From: Sulfurimonas sp.
GTDB lineage: Bacteria; Campylobacterota; Campylobacteria; Campylobacterales; Sulfurimonadaceae
DNA: 64,000 nucleotides
Assembly (NCBI RefSeq): GCF_029027585.1
Contig: NZ_CP093397.1
Span: 744,001-808,000 of the forward strand
Direction of reading: 5' to 3'
Made by a program: the position numbers and the translations under genes
The notes under the pieces: model-generated
Database searches by the model: none
The model's input: the letters and a program-made list of their open reading frames with translations, nothing else
Told to the model about the DNA's origin: nothing
Shown: positions 17,651 to 27,515 of the stretch, piece after piece
Numbering within the stretch: the stretch's first letter is position 1
Layout: each line of letters starts with the position of its first letter

Positions 17651-18627
17651 AAAGAATCCAAAATCTCACTAAAAGCACCTTTAAAGGACTCTAATCCATT
17701 TTCAATTTGCTTATCAAGAACTGCTTCAAAATCAATACCTGCGTTAATAACTCCATCAAAATACTCTTTAATTACTTGATTTGAGATAGGTAGAGCTTTT
17801 TCTTTTACTCCATCTCTATCAAAAGCCAGTATAGTATCTATTGGAGCTGTATTTATACTGTTAAACGCTAATAGCTTTTCTACATAATACTCTGGAGGTA
17901 ATGAATCACCTTTAACCCCAGTACTTGCAAAAAGTGCTCTACAACCTGTTACATTCATATCTTGTATTGTTGCATAGATATTTGCACTATTATAGATGCC
18001 ACCAAGAGCTTCATCTAAACCTTTTTTTCTTAGTATTGGGTCTATTGCTCTATCAATTCTACTTACAAAAATACTTATAACTGTATCAACTTTTTGTCCA
18101 TGTTTTTTATTGCCTCGCTCAAAAGCTTCAGCGCAAGATATTGCTTGTGATTTTTTAAATACCAAAGTTGCATTTACTGGAATACCCTCACTACTCAAGG
18201 CTTCCATTGCAACATATCCTGCTCTTGTTGCTGGAACTTTAATCATTACATTTTTATAACCTATCTCAGCAAAAAGTCTTTTTCCTTCTTCTATTGTAGC
18301 ATCTGCGTCATCACAAAGAAAAGGGTCAACTTCTATGCTTACATAACCATCATTTCCAACATTATAAAGTATTTGTAAAATACTTGCTGCTTTTTTTATA
18401 TCATAAATTGCAAGTGCTTCATACTTCTCTTTTGGACTTAACTTTTTAAGAGATTTTAGTTGTTCTTTATATGCTGATGAGTTTAAAATAGCATTTTTAA
18501 AAATTGCTGGATTAGAAGTTGCACCATTTATTATGCCTTTTTCTATTAAGTCTTTAAACTCATTGTCCAAATAATCTCTCTCTATAAAATCTGCCCATAA
18601 TGAAAATTTTAAATCTTTAATATACAT
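17647..18627 (-). CDS. tal: Transaldolase
   Basis: Transaldolase moves dihydroxyacetone units between sugar phosphates in the non-oxidative pentose phosphate pathway. The 326-aa protein carries the Schiff-base lysine K130 in NVMIKVPATRAG, the early GATSNPAIF signature and a late ASTGVKGDS. Length and motifs fit the bacterial Tal class with C-terminal extension. It shares an overlapping junction with pilT, which is unlikely to reflect function. The start at 18627 gives the conserved MYIKDLKFSLWAD opening. Confidence 0.93.
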   Translation of the reverse strand: MYIKDLKFSLWADFIERDYLDNEFKDLIEKGIINGATSNPAIFKNAILNSSAYKEQLKSLKKLSPKEKYEALAIYDIKKAASILQILYNVGNDGYVSIEVDPFLCDDADATIEEGKRLFAEIGYKNVMIKVPATRAGYVAMEALSSEGIPVNATLVFKKSQAISCAEAFERGNKKHGQKVDTVISIFVSRIDRAIDPILRKKGLDEALGGIYNSANIYATIQDMNVTGCRALFASTGVKGDSLPPEYYVEKLLAFNSINTAPIDTILAFDRDGVKEKALPISNQVIKEYFDGVINAGIDFEAVLDKQIENGLESFKGAFSEILDSL

Positions 18628-18676
18628 ACTAATACCAACCTTTATATAATTTTTTTGCTCTCTGACTTATTATATC

Positions 18677-19027
18677 TCAAAAATTATCAAATTTTTTTAA
18701 ATTTAATAAAAGAAAGTAATGAAGTAGTAGTAAAATATACATTACTTCACTATTTACATAGATACTCTCTTTTATCAAATCAAAATAAAGAGTAACTTCA
18801 AAAATAAACTCTTTATAAATATTTAAATTTATAATGACTATACAAAAAATACTAATAAAAGAAAATACTAATAAAGAAAAATGAGCATAATATTTATATA
18901 AAAAATATCCAAAAACAACTAAACTTATAAAGTACAAAGCATAAAAATCAACAAAGAAAAAGTATAACAATATATTATGAAATATTAACGCTACTGCAAA
19001 AAAAATAGTATTTTTAAAAAGAAGCAT
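18677..19027 (-). CDS. Small hypothetical membrane protein, 116 aa
   Basis: Not recognised. The protein is almost entirely hydrophobic, with about four predicted membrane segments (roughly 5-26, 30-46, 50-70 and 92-110) and only short polar links. Its ATG follows the histidine kinase stop with no bases between, so the two are almost certainly co-transcribed. It may be a partner of the kinase's membrane sensor domain, but that is only inferred from position. No signal sequence or metal-binding motif is visible. Confidence 0.55.
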   Translation of the reverse strand: MLLFKNTIFFAVALIFHNILLYFFFVDFYALYFISLVVFGYFLYKYYAHFSLLVFSFISIFCIVIINLNIYKEFIFEVTLYFDLIKESIYVNSEVMYILLLLHYFLLLNLKKFDNF

Positions 19028-20365
19028 TTAGTCTATTGTTTTTGGAAGTCTAAAACTAAACACTGAACCTCTACTAGATGTTTTAACTTCTATATCACTA
19101 TCAAATTGTTTTTGCATAATCATCTGACTCATATAAAGACCAAGTCCTGTTCCATTTTTTCCTTTGGTACTAAAATAAGGTTCAAAAAGTTTATCTATAT
19201 TTTTAATATCTATGCCATTTGCATTATCTTTTATGCTTATTTTTACACTATATCTTTCATCTTGAACAACTATACTTATCTGTGGGGTTTTTCTTTTGGC
19301 TTCGATGAGTGCATCTATGGCATTATTTAAAATATTAAGTACAACTTGTACAACTTCATTTACATATGTATCTATACTAATTTCATTTATATTTTCTAAG
19401 AGTATTTCAACACCTATTTCTTTTGTTCTTAGAGTAGAGAAGTTGATTGCTTTTTGGAGTAGTTGGGCTACATCAATGCTACAAACTTCTTTATTTGGTC
19501 TAAAGTAAGTTTGAAAATCATCAACAGTTTCTGAGAGGTACATTATAGTATCGCTAATTTCACTAAGTGTTTTATCTACTTCTTTATCTTGAGAATCTCC
19601 ATTGATTAATTGTTTTATTTGATATTTTGATATTTGTAATGTGATTGTTGATAAAGGTTGTCGCCATTGATGAGCTATCATACTTATCATCTCTCCCATT
19701 ACTGCTTGTTTTGACTGAGCTGTAAGAAGTTTATCTTTTGCTTTTAACTCTTCTAGTTGATCGGCGAGTTCAAGATTGAACCTTCGAAGCATATCTTGTT
19801 GTTTTAAAATGAGTTTCTTTGCTTGGTCCATCTTAATCTGGTAAAAGTGAACAATAATACTTAATATTATTAAAACAAATGATATATATGTAACCTGATA
19901 AAGAGAATACTCAACTTCTACAAACCCTTGTAATGGGGCAATAACCAATAAAATTATTATTCCACTCAACCAATAAATACTATTTTTTGTATTTTGAAAA
20001 TACAAAAGGATTATGGGGTATGTAAAAAGCCATATATGTTTTAAAGCACTTGGTTCACTGATATATACAAGGAAAAGAAAAAGAAAAGAAAACTGTGCTG
20101 TTAAAACAAAAGCAACTTCTTCAAATAAGCCTCTATATTTTCTCAATATAAAAAAAAGCATAAGATTCATAAAAATTAAAAACATCTCTAACGGAATCAG
20201 ACCTGAGATATCTCTAATTAAATTACCAACTATTCCGTAGGCTAGTGCAACAGAAGATAAAACTAAACCAATATTTACCATTTGATATCTAGATTGCATG
20301 TCCCTTTGATTATCGTTAAAATTCCATCCACTTGTAAAAAAATCATCATAATTAAATCTTTTCAT
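19028..20365 (-). CDS. Membrane-bound sensor histidine kinase (orphan)
   Basis: A 445-aa kinase with about six membrane segments in residues 30-175, a coiled-coil linker (178-222), then the HisKA-type dimerisation helix with phospho-accepting H232 in MIAHQWRQPLS, the N box NNAIDALIEA, the G1 box DNANGI, the F box FEPYFST and the G2 box GNGTGLGLY. The HQWRQPL form is common in the large Campylobacterota sensor families. No periplasmic domain of any size is present, so the signal is probably sensed in or near the membrane. There is no response regulator beside it; the neighbours are a small membrane protein and pabB. Confidence 0.88.
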   Translation of the reverse strand: MKRFNYDDFFTSGWNFNDNQRDMQSRYQMVNIGLVLSSVALAYGIVGNLIRDISGLIPLEMFLIFMNLMLFFILRKYRGLFEEVAFVLTAQFSFLFLFLVYISEPSALKHIWLFTYPIILLYFQNTKNSIYWLSGIIILLVIAPLQGFVEVEYSLYQVTYISFVLIILSIIVHFYQIKMDQAKKLILKQQDMLRRFNLELADQLEELKAKDKLLTAQSKQAVMGEMISMIAHQWRQPLSTITLQISKYQIKQLINGDSQDKEVDKTLSEISDTIMYLSETVDDFQTYFRPNKEVCSIDVAQLLQKAINFSTLRTKEIGVEILLENINEISIDTYVNEVVQVVLNILNNAIDALIEAKRKTPQISIVVQDERYSVKISIKDNANGIDIKNIDKLFEPYFSTKGKNGTGLGLYMSQMIMQKQFDSDIEVKTSSRGSVFSFRLPKTID

Positions 20366-20382
20366 TCTCTCTCTCCTATCAT

Positions 20383-21321
20383 CTATGGCAGATATATTTT
20401 ATCTAATAATTCACTATATTCATCAGATGCATCACTATCTAAAGTTATGCCTCCACCACTTTTATAAATATATCCATTTTTAGTTTTTTGCACAAAACGA
20501 ATCATCACTCCACTATCAAAACTCTCTCCATCAAAAATGCCAAAAATACCACTAAAATAACCTCTATCATATGCTTCTGTCTTTTTTATTATCTCTAAAG
20601 TGCTTTTTTTTGGTGTTCCACTTATACTGCCCGCTGGAAGTAAAGAGTTTAAAATATTTCCAAGATTTTCTCTCCAATCATCTCCTATGTCACCACTAAT
20701 GTGTGAGCTAACTTGCAAAAGTTTTTTCTCTCCCGAATCAATCTCTTGGACATATCTAAATTTTTGTACTTTTACATTATTTGCTACTATGGAGAGGTCA
20801 TTTCTCAATAAATCTACAACCATAATATGTTCTGCCATCTCTTTTTCATTTTTAAGTATCTTTTGCTTAGCATCTACTAAAGAAGCATCTATTGTCCCTT
20901 TCATAGGGTATGCATTGATTTTATTATCTTTTATTTGTATAAATTTTTCAGGAGAAAAGCAAACGAACTTATCTTTATATCTTAGTTTATAATGAGCATT
21001 TGCAAGAAGGTAAATCTCTTTAAGTGATAAGTCAGATTTGACCTCAGTCGGAGCAGTTAAATTTAAAAGATAAGTATTTCCAGATTTTATTTCTTGGATA
21101 ATATTTTCAAATTTTTCTTTATAACTATTAAAATCTGTAGATTCTTTTTCAAAAAACTCACTATGCTTTTTATACTTATAATTTTCATCTATGCAAAAAT
21201 CTATATCATGTAAATAAAGTTCATTTAAAGGAATCACTTTTATATTTTGCGCTAAAAAATCACTTATAAAAAGAAATGGTACTCTATCTTTTGCTAGTCT
21301 ATTCAACTCATTAATTGTCAT
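20383..21321 (-). CDS. pabB: Aminodeoxychorismate synthase component I (PabB-like)
   Basis: A chorismate-utilising enzyme that aminates chorismate for folate synthesis. At 312 aa it is essentially the catalytic domain alone, lacking most of the N-terminal part of larger PabB/TrpE proteins, as is usual in this phylum. Motifs: [48 protein letters not shown] and [19 protein letters not shown] of TrpE is PMKGT here, favouring PabB over anthranilate synthase. Its start lies 11 bases inside pyrB, so translation is coupled. Confidence 0.85.
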   Translation of the reverse strand: MTINELNRLAKDRVPFLFISDFLAQNIKVIPLNELYLHDIDFCIDENYKYKKHSEFFEKESTDFNSYKEKFENIIQEIKSGNTYLLNLTAPTEVKSDLSLKEIYLLANAHYKLRYKDKFVCFSPEKFIQIKDNKINAYPMKGTIDASLVDAKQKILKNEKEMAEHIMVVDLLRNDLSIVANNVKVQKFRYVQEIDSGEKKLLQVSSHISGDIGDDWRENLGNILNSLLPAGSISGTPKKSTLEIIKKTEAYDRGYFSGIFGIFDGESFDSGVMIRFVQKTKNGYIYKSGGGITLDSDASDEYSELLDKIYLP

Positions 21322-22186
21322 GTATAAGTTTTTTTAGTACCGCCATTCTTATTGATACACCATTTGTGACTTGTTGCAGGACTTTACATCTTTCATCTGC
21401 TAAAAGAGCGTCGCATATATCTATGTTTCTATGAACAGGCCCAGGGTGAAGAAGTATAATATCTCTATCTCCTATTAACTCCGTAGTTATACAAAAATCA
21501 CTTGCATAATCTTTTAAAGAAGCGTAACTTTGGGAAGAGTGTCGTTCTGTTTGAGTTCTTAAACTCATAATAACATCTACTTCATCAACTATTTCATTTA
21601 AGAAATGTGTTGTTCTAAGAGTGGTTTTTGGTAAAAAATGAGGTGGTGCAACTAGAATAACTTCCATACCAAATCTACAAAGAAGTTCAATGTTTGAGTT
21701 TGCAACTCTTGAATTTTTAATATCACCAACTATCGCAATTTTTTTACCCCTTACATCACCAAAATGTTCTTTTAAAGTAAAGAGGTCTAAAAGTGCTTGA
21801 GTTGGATGGGAATGTGCACCATCTCCTGCATTTATGATAGATGCTTTTGTATGATTTGATAAAATTTTAGGAACACCAGAGTTTTGATGTCTTACCACTA
21901 TGGCATGAGGATTCATAACATCTAGATTCATAGCAGTATCAACTAAAGTTTCACCTTTTTTTGTTGAACTTTTTGTTAAGTCTAGATGCACCATCTCAGC
22001 ACCCAATCTTTTTGCAGCTATTTCAAAAGAGCTTCTAGTTCTAGTTGAGTTTTCAAAAAAAAGTGTTATTATTATTTTATCTTGTAAAATTCTATAAAAT
22101 TTACCATCACTAAACTTTCTTGCATCTTCAAAAAGCTCTTCTATCTCTTTTATACTAAAGTCATCTGTACGAATCAAGTGTTGCAT
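21311..22186 (-). CDS. pyrB: Aspartate carbamoyltransferase, catalytic subunit
   Basis: PyrB makes N-carbamoyl-L-aspartate, the committed step of pyrimidine synthesis. The 291-aa chain shows the carbamoyl-phosphate loop [13 protein letters not shown] (STRTR at 47-51), the HPTQALLD loop (about 128), [12 protein letters not shown], and the C-terminal [11 protein letters not shown]. No pyrI regulatory subunit is present, so feedback regulation of the E. coli type is not expected. bioD lies 15 bases upstream on the same strand. Confidence 0.95.
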   Translation of the reverse strand: MQHLIRTDDFSIKEIEELFEDARKFSDGKFYRILQDKIIITLFFENSTRTRSSFEIAAKRLGAEMVHLDLTKSSTKKGETLVDTAMNLDVMNPHAIVVRHQNSGVPKILSNHTKASIINAGDGAHSHPTQALLDLFTLKEHFGDVRGKKIAIVGDIKNSRVANSNIELLCRFGMEVILVAPPHFLPKTTLRTTHFLNEIVDEVDVIMSLRTQTERHSSQSYASLKDYASDFCITTELIGDRDIILLHPGPVHRNIDICDALLADERCKVLQQVTNGVSIRMAVLKKLIHDN

Positions 22187-22201
22187 CTGAATCCTTTTAA
22201 T

Positions 22202-22849
22202 TTAGAGATTATACAAGACATCACAAATCGTGTCAATATTTTGACCTACTTTCATAACTTTAAAACCACTTTTTTGAAAATATGGTTGAGAAATTTTTGA
22301 AAAACTAGCTTCATCATCTCGAATATTAAACGCTATCGTATGTTTAATTTTTTTACTCTCTAATGCTTTTTTACTTAACAAAGTATCATTTATGCAACCT
22401 AGAGAACAATGAGTAACAAGAAGTGTAGACGCATCTAGGTATTTTATCAAATCTATTATCATTGTATTTTCATCTATTGGTACATAAAGCCCACCAGCTC
22501 CTTCTATTATCAAAACATCACATAAATTTTCTAATTTTTGTATTGTATTATCAATTTTTTTTAAATCTAATGGAGTGTTTCTAGATGCCACAAATGGTGC
22601 TGCTGCTAATTCGTACTGAATTGGTACAATATCATTTACGCTAATATCTTTAAACTCAATATTCAACTCTTTAACTAAACTCAATAGTTCTTCCCCATCT
22701 GGACAAAAACCATCCAATACACCGGTTTCAATAGGTTTCATTACACCAACTCTTAAACCCCTAGATGCATACTCTTTTAAAAGTAGTTTTGTTGTATATG
22801 TTTTACCTATATCTGTATTTGTCGCTGTTACAAAAATTTGTTTTTTCAT
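22202..22849 (-). CDS. bioD: Dethiobiotin synthetase BioD
   Basis: BioD closes the ureido ring of dethiobiotin using ATP and CO2. The protein has the P-loop FVTATNTDIGKTYTTK at the N-terminus, KPIETG, and EGAGGLYVPI in the middle. I choose the ATG at 22849 (MKKQIFVTATN), giving 215 aa; an earlier in-frame ATG at 22867 would place TATAAT inside the gene. That TATAAT ends six bases before the chosen ATG, so the message may be leaderless. It is divergent from the PLP enzyme at 22933. Confidence 0.9.
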   Translation of the reverse strand: MKKQIFVTATNTDIGKTYTTKLLLKEYASRGLRVGVMKPIETGVLDGFCPDGEELLSLVKELNIEFKDISVNDIVPIQYELAAAPFVASRNTPLDLKKIDNTIQKLENLCDVLIIEGAGGLYVPIDENTMIIDLIKYLDASTLLVTHCSLGCINDTLLSKKALESKKIKHTIAFNIRDDEASFSKISQPYFQKSGFKVMKVGQNIDTICDVLYNL

Positions 22850-22855
22850 ATTGGG

Positions 22856-22861
22856 ATTATA
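22856..22861 (-). promoter_or_regulatory. Probable -10 box of bioD
   Basis: A perfect TATAAT on the minus strand ends six bases (CCCAAT) before the bioD ATG at 22849. With the usual 6-7 base distance from -10 to the first transcribed base, transcription would begin at or next to the start codon. Confidence 0.5.
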
Positions 22862-22899
22862 TGACAATTAACTTTAACTATTAATTATCCCTTATTCGC

Positions 22900-22905
22900 T
22901 ATAAT
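22900..22905 (+). promoter_or_regulatory. Probable -10 box of the PLP enzyme gene at 22933
   Basis: TTCGCTATAATCC contains TATAAT preceded by GC, the usual form of vegetative promoters in this window. The first transcribed base would be near 22912, giving a leader of about 20 nt with AAAGGTA before the ATG. Confidence 0.6.
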
Positions 22906-22932
22906 CCAGTATTATAAAAAGGTATCTAAAAA

Positions 22933-24174
22933 ATGAAGAATTATGAAGAATTTTGTACAAAATTTGTTCAAAAAGTTGGGAACAAAGAAGGCGCTGTTAG
23001 TCCAGCACTAATAAACTCGGCATCTTTTGCTTATGGTACAGCACAAACAGCAGAGGGTATATTTGATGGTAGTGTAAAAAAACCTCTATATTCTCGTATG
23101 GGAAATCCAACATCAGCAAAACTTGAAACTATCATGGCTGAGATGGATGGAGGAGTTGGCGCAGTAGCAACAAGTTCTGGCATGGGAGCTATTACATTAG
23201 CGACTATGTCAATTGTTTCTATGGGCGATGAAATCATTTCTATTGGTGGTCTTTTTGGTGGAACTTATGCTCTTTTTAGTGAAACTTTAACTCGGTTTGG
23301 AATTAAAACAAACTTCTTTGATGTTGATGAGATAAAAGAGATAAAAGAAGCAATAAATGATAAAACAAAAATCATATTTTTAGAAAGCGTTGGTAATCCA
23401 AATATGCGATTACCTGACATAAAACAAATAGCAAAAATAGCAAACGATAAGGGGGTAATATTTATGGTTGATAATACTATTACTCCTTTATGTGTATCTC
23501 CTTTAAAATTAGGAGCAGATATTAGCATCTACTCAACTACAAAAATTATCTCAGGAAATTCATCTGCTCTTGGTGGATGCGCGGTGTTTCGTGCTATAAA
23601 AGATAATGATAAATTAAACAGTTCAAGATACCCTTTTTTAGCCAAATTTATAAAAGGCGTTGGCAAAATTGCACTAATAGCAAATGCAAAAAAAAGAGCA
23701 TTAAGAGATTTTGGAATGAGTGCAAATGCGAATGCTTCATACCAAACTATGCTTGGGCTTGAAACGCTTCCACTACGCCTATCAAGAGTATCAAATAGTG
23801 TTGAGATAATAGTTTTAGCCTTAAACAAAGCAGAATTAAATATAAATCATCCATCTCTAAAAGAGCATCCACACAATAAAAGATATTTAAATGATTTTAA
23901 AGACGGATGTGGAACACTCTTTACTATCGATATGCTATCAAAAGAAAAAGCATTTAATTTTTTGAACAAAACTAAACTAGCAACTTTAACAGCAAATATT
24001 GGAGACAGTAGAACCTTAGCACTTCATATGGCATCTACAATTTATGCAGATTTTGATGAGCCTGCAAAAGACTTTTTAGGTATAAGTGAAGGTTTAATAC
24101 GAATCTCAATAGGCTTAGAAAATCCTCAAGACATAATTGATGATTTTATTCAAGCCGCACAACAAGGGATTTAA
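22933..24174 (+). CDS. Cys/Met-metabolism PLP enzyme (trans-sulfuration family)
   Basis: A 413-aa fold-type I PLP enzyme of the family containing cystathionine gamma-synthase, methionine gamma-lyase and O-acetylhomoserine sulfhydrylase. Seen: YSRMGNPTS near the N-terminus, ATSSGMGAIT phosphate-binding segment, FMVDNTITPLCVSPLKLGADI, the Schiff-base lysine in YSTTKIISG, and RISIGLENPQDIIDDF at the end. The usual SxTKY(I/L)GGH is TTKIISGNSS. Sulfhydrylation of O-acetylhomoserine to homocysteine is the most likely role, but family members cannot be separated by eye. It has its own promoter and lies four bases before clpS. Confidence 0.85.
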   Translation: MKNYEEFCTKFVQKVGNKEGAVSPALINSASFAYGTAQTAEGIFDGSVKKPLYSRMGNPTSAKLETIMAEMDGGVGAVATSSGMGAITLATMSIVSMGDEIISIGGLFGGTYALFSETLTRFGIKTNFFDVDEIKEIKEAINDKTKIIFLESVGNPNMRLPDIKQIAKIANDKGVIFMVDNTITPLCVSPLKLGADISIYSTTKIISGNSSALGGCAVFRAIKDNDKLNSSRYPFLAKFIKGVGKIALIANAKKRALRDFGMSANANASYQTMLGLETLPLRLSRVSNSVEIIVLALNKAELNINHPSLKEHPHNKRYLNDFKDGCGTLFTIDMLSKEKAFNFLNKTKLATLTANIGDSRTLALHMASTIYADFDEPAKDFLGISEGLIRISIGLENPQDIIDDFIQAAQQGI

Positions 24175-24177
24175 CTC

Positions 24178-24477
24178 ATGCCAACACATACAGATATAGA
24201 ACTTCTTAATGAAGTAAAAATTAAACATCCTAAAAAGTACAAAGTATATTTATTAAATGATGATTATACTTCTATGGAATTTGTAATTGAAATACTCATA
24301 ACTATTTTTTATAAAAACTATGAAGATGCTCAAAATGTTATGCTTGATATTCATAAAAAAGAAAAAGGTTTATGTGGTGTTTATACACATGAAATCGCAG
24401 AAACAAAAATAATACAAGTTCATCAAAAAGCTAAAGATAATGGATTTCCATTAAAAGCTGTAATGGAGCAAGAATGA
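24178..24477 (+). CDS. clpS: ATP-dependent Clp protease adaptor ClpS
   Basis: ClpS recognises N-degron substrates (proteins with Leu, Phe, Tyr or Trp at the N-terminus) and hands them to ClpAP. The 99-aa protein has the folded core starting KYKVYLLNDDYTSMEFVIEIL, with the N-degron pocket region NDDYT..EFV, and HKKEKGLCGVYTHEIAETK, including the metal/substrate-pocket His in THEIAE. It overlaps clpA as ATGA, exactly as expected for a coupled adaptor-chaperone pair. Confidence 0.95.
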   Translation: MPTHTDIELLNEVKIKHPKKYKVYLLNDDYTSMEFVIEILITIFYKNYEDAQNVMLDIHKKEKGLCGVYTHEIAETKIIQVHQKAKDNGFPLKAVMEQE

Positions 24478-26665
24478 TAAGTACTAATTTAAATGATATA
24501 TTTCAAAAATCAATTCTTTATGCGAAGGGATTAAGACATGAATATTTAACAATAGAACATGTTTTTATTTACTTCTTAGTTCAAAAGATGGTTCAAACAT
24601 CATACAAACATGTGGTGGTGATGTAACTAAGATGAAAGAAGTTCTTGGAGATTATATAATCACAAATATTGACACTTTGCCTAAGGAAATTTCACAAGAT
24701 CCTTATGAGAGTGTTGCACTTTCAAGATTAGTTGATAATATGATTAGACATATACAAAGTGCAAATCAAGATAGTGCTGATGTTGGTGATTTACTAGCTG
24801 CTCTTTTTGAGGAAAAAAATACTTTTAGTTATATGCTTTTAGATGAGTATCAAATATCACGCTTAGATATTTTAGAAATTATCTCACATACTGAAAAAGA
24901 TGAAGAAAAAGAAGATAATGAATCTTTTTTAGATAAATATACTATAAACCTATTAAACAAAGCAAAAAGTGGAAAAATCGATCCTGTTATTGGTAGAAGT
25001 AATGAAATAAAAAGAGTTATTCAAATTTTATGCAGAAGAAAAAAGAATAATCCTATTTTAGTCGGAGAAGCAGGAGTTGGGAAAACTGCCATAGCTGAAG
25101 GTTTAGCTCTAAATATTTCAAGTGGTAATGTTCCAAAAATCATAAAAGAAGCTGAACTTTTTGCACTTGACTTGAGTGCTCTTTTAGCAGGAACTAAATA
25201 TAGAGGTGATTTTGAGAAACGCCTCAAAGGTGTAATGGATGAACTAAAATTACACTCAAATGCTATTCTTTTCATAGATGAGATTCACACTCTTATAGGT
25301 GCAGGAGCTACAAGTGGAACGATGGATGCAGCTAACCAGCTAAAACCTGCCCTAGCATCTGGAGAGCTTAGATGCATGGGTGCTACTACCTTTGCAGAAT
25401 ACAGAAATGGATTTGAAAAAGACAAAGCACTTAGCAGAAGATTTTCTAAAGTTGATATAAATGAACCTTCAATCAAAACTTCTATTAAAATTTTAAAAGG
25501 TTTAAAAAGTAAATATGAAGAGCACCACGGAGTCACATATACAGCAAAAGCTCTACAAAATGCAGTTGAATTATCAAAAAGATATATAACAGATAGATTT
25601 TTACCAGACATCGCGATAGACTTGATAGACGAAACTGCCGCTAGTTTTCATTTAAAAAAAATTAAACGCAAAAAAGTCACAGGCTATGATATAGAAAAAA
25701 CTATCACCTCTATTATTGGTATATCAAATTCAAAAATAACAAAAGATGAAAATAGTTCTTTAATAAACTTGGAAAAAGATTTAATGGCTTTAGTTATTGG
25801 GCAAGATAATGCAGTAAAAGAAGTTACTAAAGCAATTAAAATTTCAAAAGCTGGACTAACTCCATCAAATAAACCAATAGCCTCATTTCTTTTTTCTGGT
25901 CCTACTGGTGTTGGAAAAACAGAACTAGCAATATCACTTAGTAATACTCTTGGCATAAACTTTGAACGCTTTGATATGAGTGAATATATGGAAAAACACG
26001 CTCTTAGTAGATTAGTTGGAGCACCTCCTGGTTATGTAGGTTTTGAACAAGGTGGTTTACTCACAGAAGCGATAAAAAAACATCCATATACAGTTTTACT
26101 TCTTGATGAAATAGAAAAAGCACATCCAGATTTAGTAAATATTTTACTTCAAATAATGGATAATGCTACTCTAACTGACAACAATGGATACAAAGCAAAT
26201 TTTCAAAATGTAATTCTTATCATGACATCAAATATAGGCTCAAGTTCAAGGGCAGTAATGGGATTTAATAAAGACACCTCTTTATCAAAAGATGAAGATT
26301 TAAACTCATTTTTTACACCAGAATTTAGAAATAGACTAGACGCTATTGTAGAGTTTGAGCAATTAGATATAAATACGGTTAAAAGTATTGCACAAAAGTT
26401 CATTAATGAATTAAACCTTGAACTTATAAAGAAAAAGATATCTATATCAGCCTCACTAAACGCGATAGACTTCATTGCTAAAAATGGATATTCTAAAGAG
26501 ATGGGAGCAAGACCATTAAAAAGGTATATTCAAGATAATATTACAAATAAACTAAGTGATGAAATTTTATTTGGTAAGTTGAAGCATGGTGGTAAAGTAC
26601 AAGTAAGTTTTAATAAAAAACTAATTTTAAAATTCAAAGTTCTAGATGATTCCTCAACTAAATAA
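24474..26665 (+). pseudogene. clpA: clpA, ClpP-associated AAA+ unfoldase, with one missing base near the 5' end
   Basis: ClpA unfolds substrates for ClpP. The gene starts at 24474, overlapping the clpS stop as ATGA: MISTNLNDIFQKSILYAKG, RHEYLTIEHVF (a normal Clp-N repeat). Frame is then lost: V-F codons end at 24566 and the continuation LLLSSKDGSNIIQT begins at 24569, so one base is missing in the T-rich stretch 24561-24571. From there it is open to 26665, with Walker A motifs GEAGVGKT and GPTGVGKTE and the D2 sensor region RLDAIVEF. The corrected product would be 730 aa, a normal ClpA length. A downstream ATG at 24632 would give an N-domain-truncated 677-aa protein. Sequence error seems most likely. 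Confidence 0.88.
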
Positions 26666-27335
26666 GCATGATTTAGCTTTTCCTGATCCAAATGATGCGA
26701 ATGAAGATGGTATTTTAGTTTGGGGTGGTGACTTAAATCCATCAAGACTAATTCGAGCTTATCAAAATGGAATATTTCCATGGTACTCTAAAGATGATCC
26801 AATATTATGGTGGTCACCAAACCCTAGACTAATTATGGAACTAGATGATTTTAAATTAAGTAAATCACTAAAAAAGAGTATGAAAAAATTTAATTATAAA
26901 TTTGATTCAAACTTTCAAGAAGTTATGCAAAAATGTAAATCAACTCCAAGAAATGACCAGTATGGTACATGGATAAGTGATGAAATAATAGAAGCTTTCT
27001 CAACACTTTACGATATGGGTATAGCTCATTCAATAGAAAGTTACAAAGATGGCGAACTAGTTGGTGGCTTATATGGTGTAGTAGTCGGAAAAGTATTTTG
27101 TGGTGAATCAATGTTTGCTAGTGTAAATGACGCTTCAAAATCTGCTTATGCAGTTTTAATAAAACATTTAAAAGAATGGGGTTATGATTTTATAGATTGT
27201 CAAGTGCCAACTGAGCATCTTAAGAGTTTAGGTGCCAAAGAAGTAAAAAGAGAGTACTTCCTAAATAGATTGTTAAAAGTAAATATGGATAAAATAGATA
27301 ATGTCTGGGAGATAAATAAAAGTTTAATAGAATAA
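26646..27335 (+). CDS. aat: Leucyl/phenylalanyl-tRNA-protein transferase Aat
   Basis: Aat adds Leu or Phe to proteins with N-terminal Arg or Lys, creating the N-degron that ClpS recognises. The 229-aa protein has the typical FPDPNDANEDGILVWGGDL, YQNGIFPWY, WWSPNPR, HSIESYKDGELVGGLYGV and FIDCQ, followed by HLKSLGAKEV. It starts inside clpA, overlapping by 20 bases. Substrate modifier, adaptor and unfoldase of one pathway are therefore consecutive genes; only ClpP lies elsewhere. Confidence 0.96.
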   Translation: MIPQLNKHDLAFPDPNDANEDGILVWGGDLNPSRLIRAYQNGIFPWYSKDDPILWWSPNPRLIMELDDFKLSKSLKKSMKKFNYKFDSNFQEVMQKCKSTPRNDQYGTWISDEIIEAFSTLYDMGIAHSIESYKDGELVGGLYGVVVGKVFCGESMFASVNDASKSAYAVLIKHLKEWGYDFIDCQVPTEHLKSLGAKEVKREYFLNRLLKVNMDKIDNVWEINKSLIE

Positions 27336-27397
27336 AAAAGTAAAAAAAATAGAAGGTATTAGTAAAAATAGTTTAAGAAGTAAGTAAGAAATGATCA

Positions 27398-27515
27398 ACT
27401 AGGCAGCGACCTACATTCCCACAGATGCAATCTGCAGTATTATCAGCGATGAGAGGCTTAGCTTCTGGGTTCGGAATGGGACCAGGCGTTTCCCTCTCTC
27501 TATAGCCACCTAGAC
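27398..27515 (-). rRNA. rrf: 5S ribosomal RNA
   Basis: Read on the minus strand, the sequence begins TGTCTAGGTGGCTATAGAG, has the CCCATTCCGAACCCAGAAG core and ends with AGGTCGCTGCCTAG, the two ends pairing as helix I. It is the last gene of the rRNA operon. Ends are approximate by a few bases. On the minus strand downstream of it the sequence is T-rich, but I see no strong terminator stem before the convergent aat gene. Confidence 0.93.

Noticed and set aside
25021-26475. Several minus-strand frames of 84-108 codons.
   Set aside because: All are antisense shadows of clpA.
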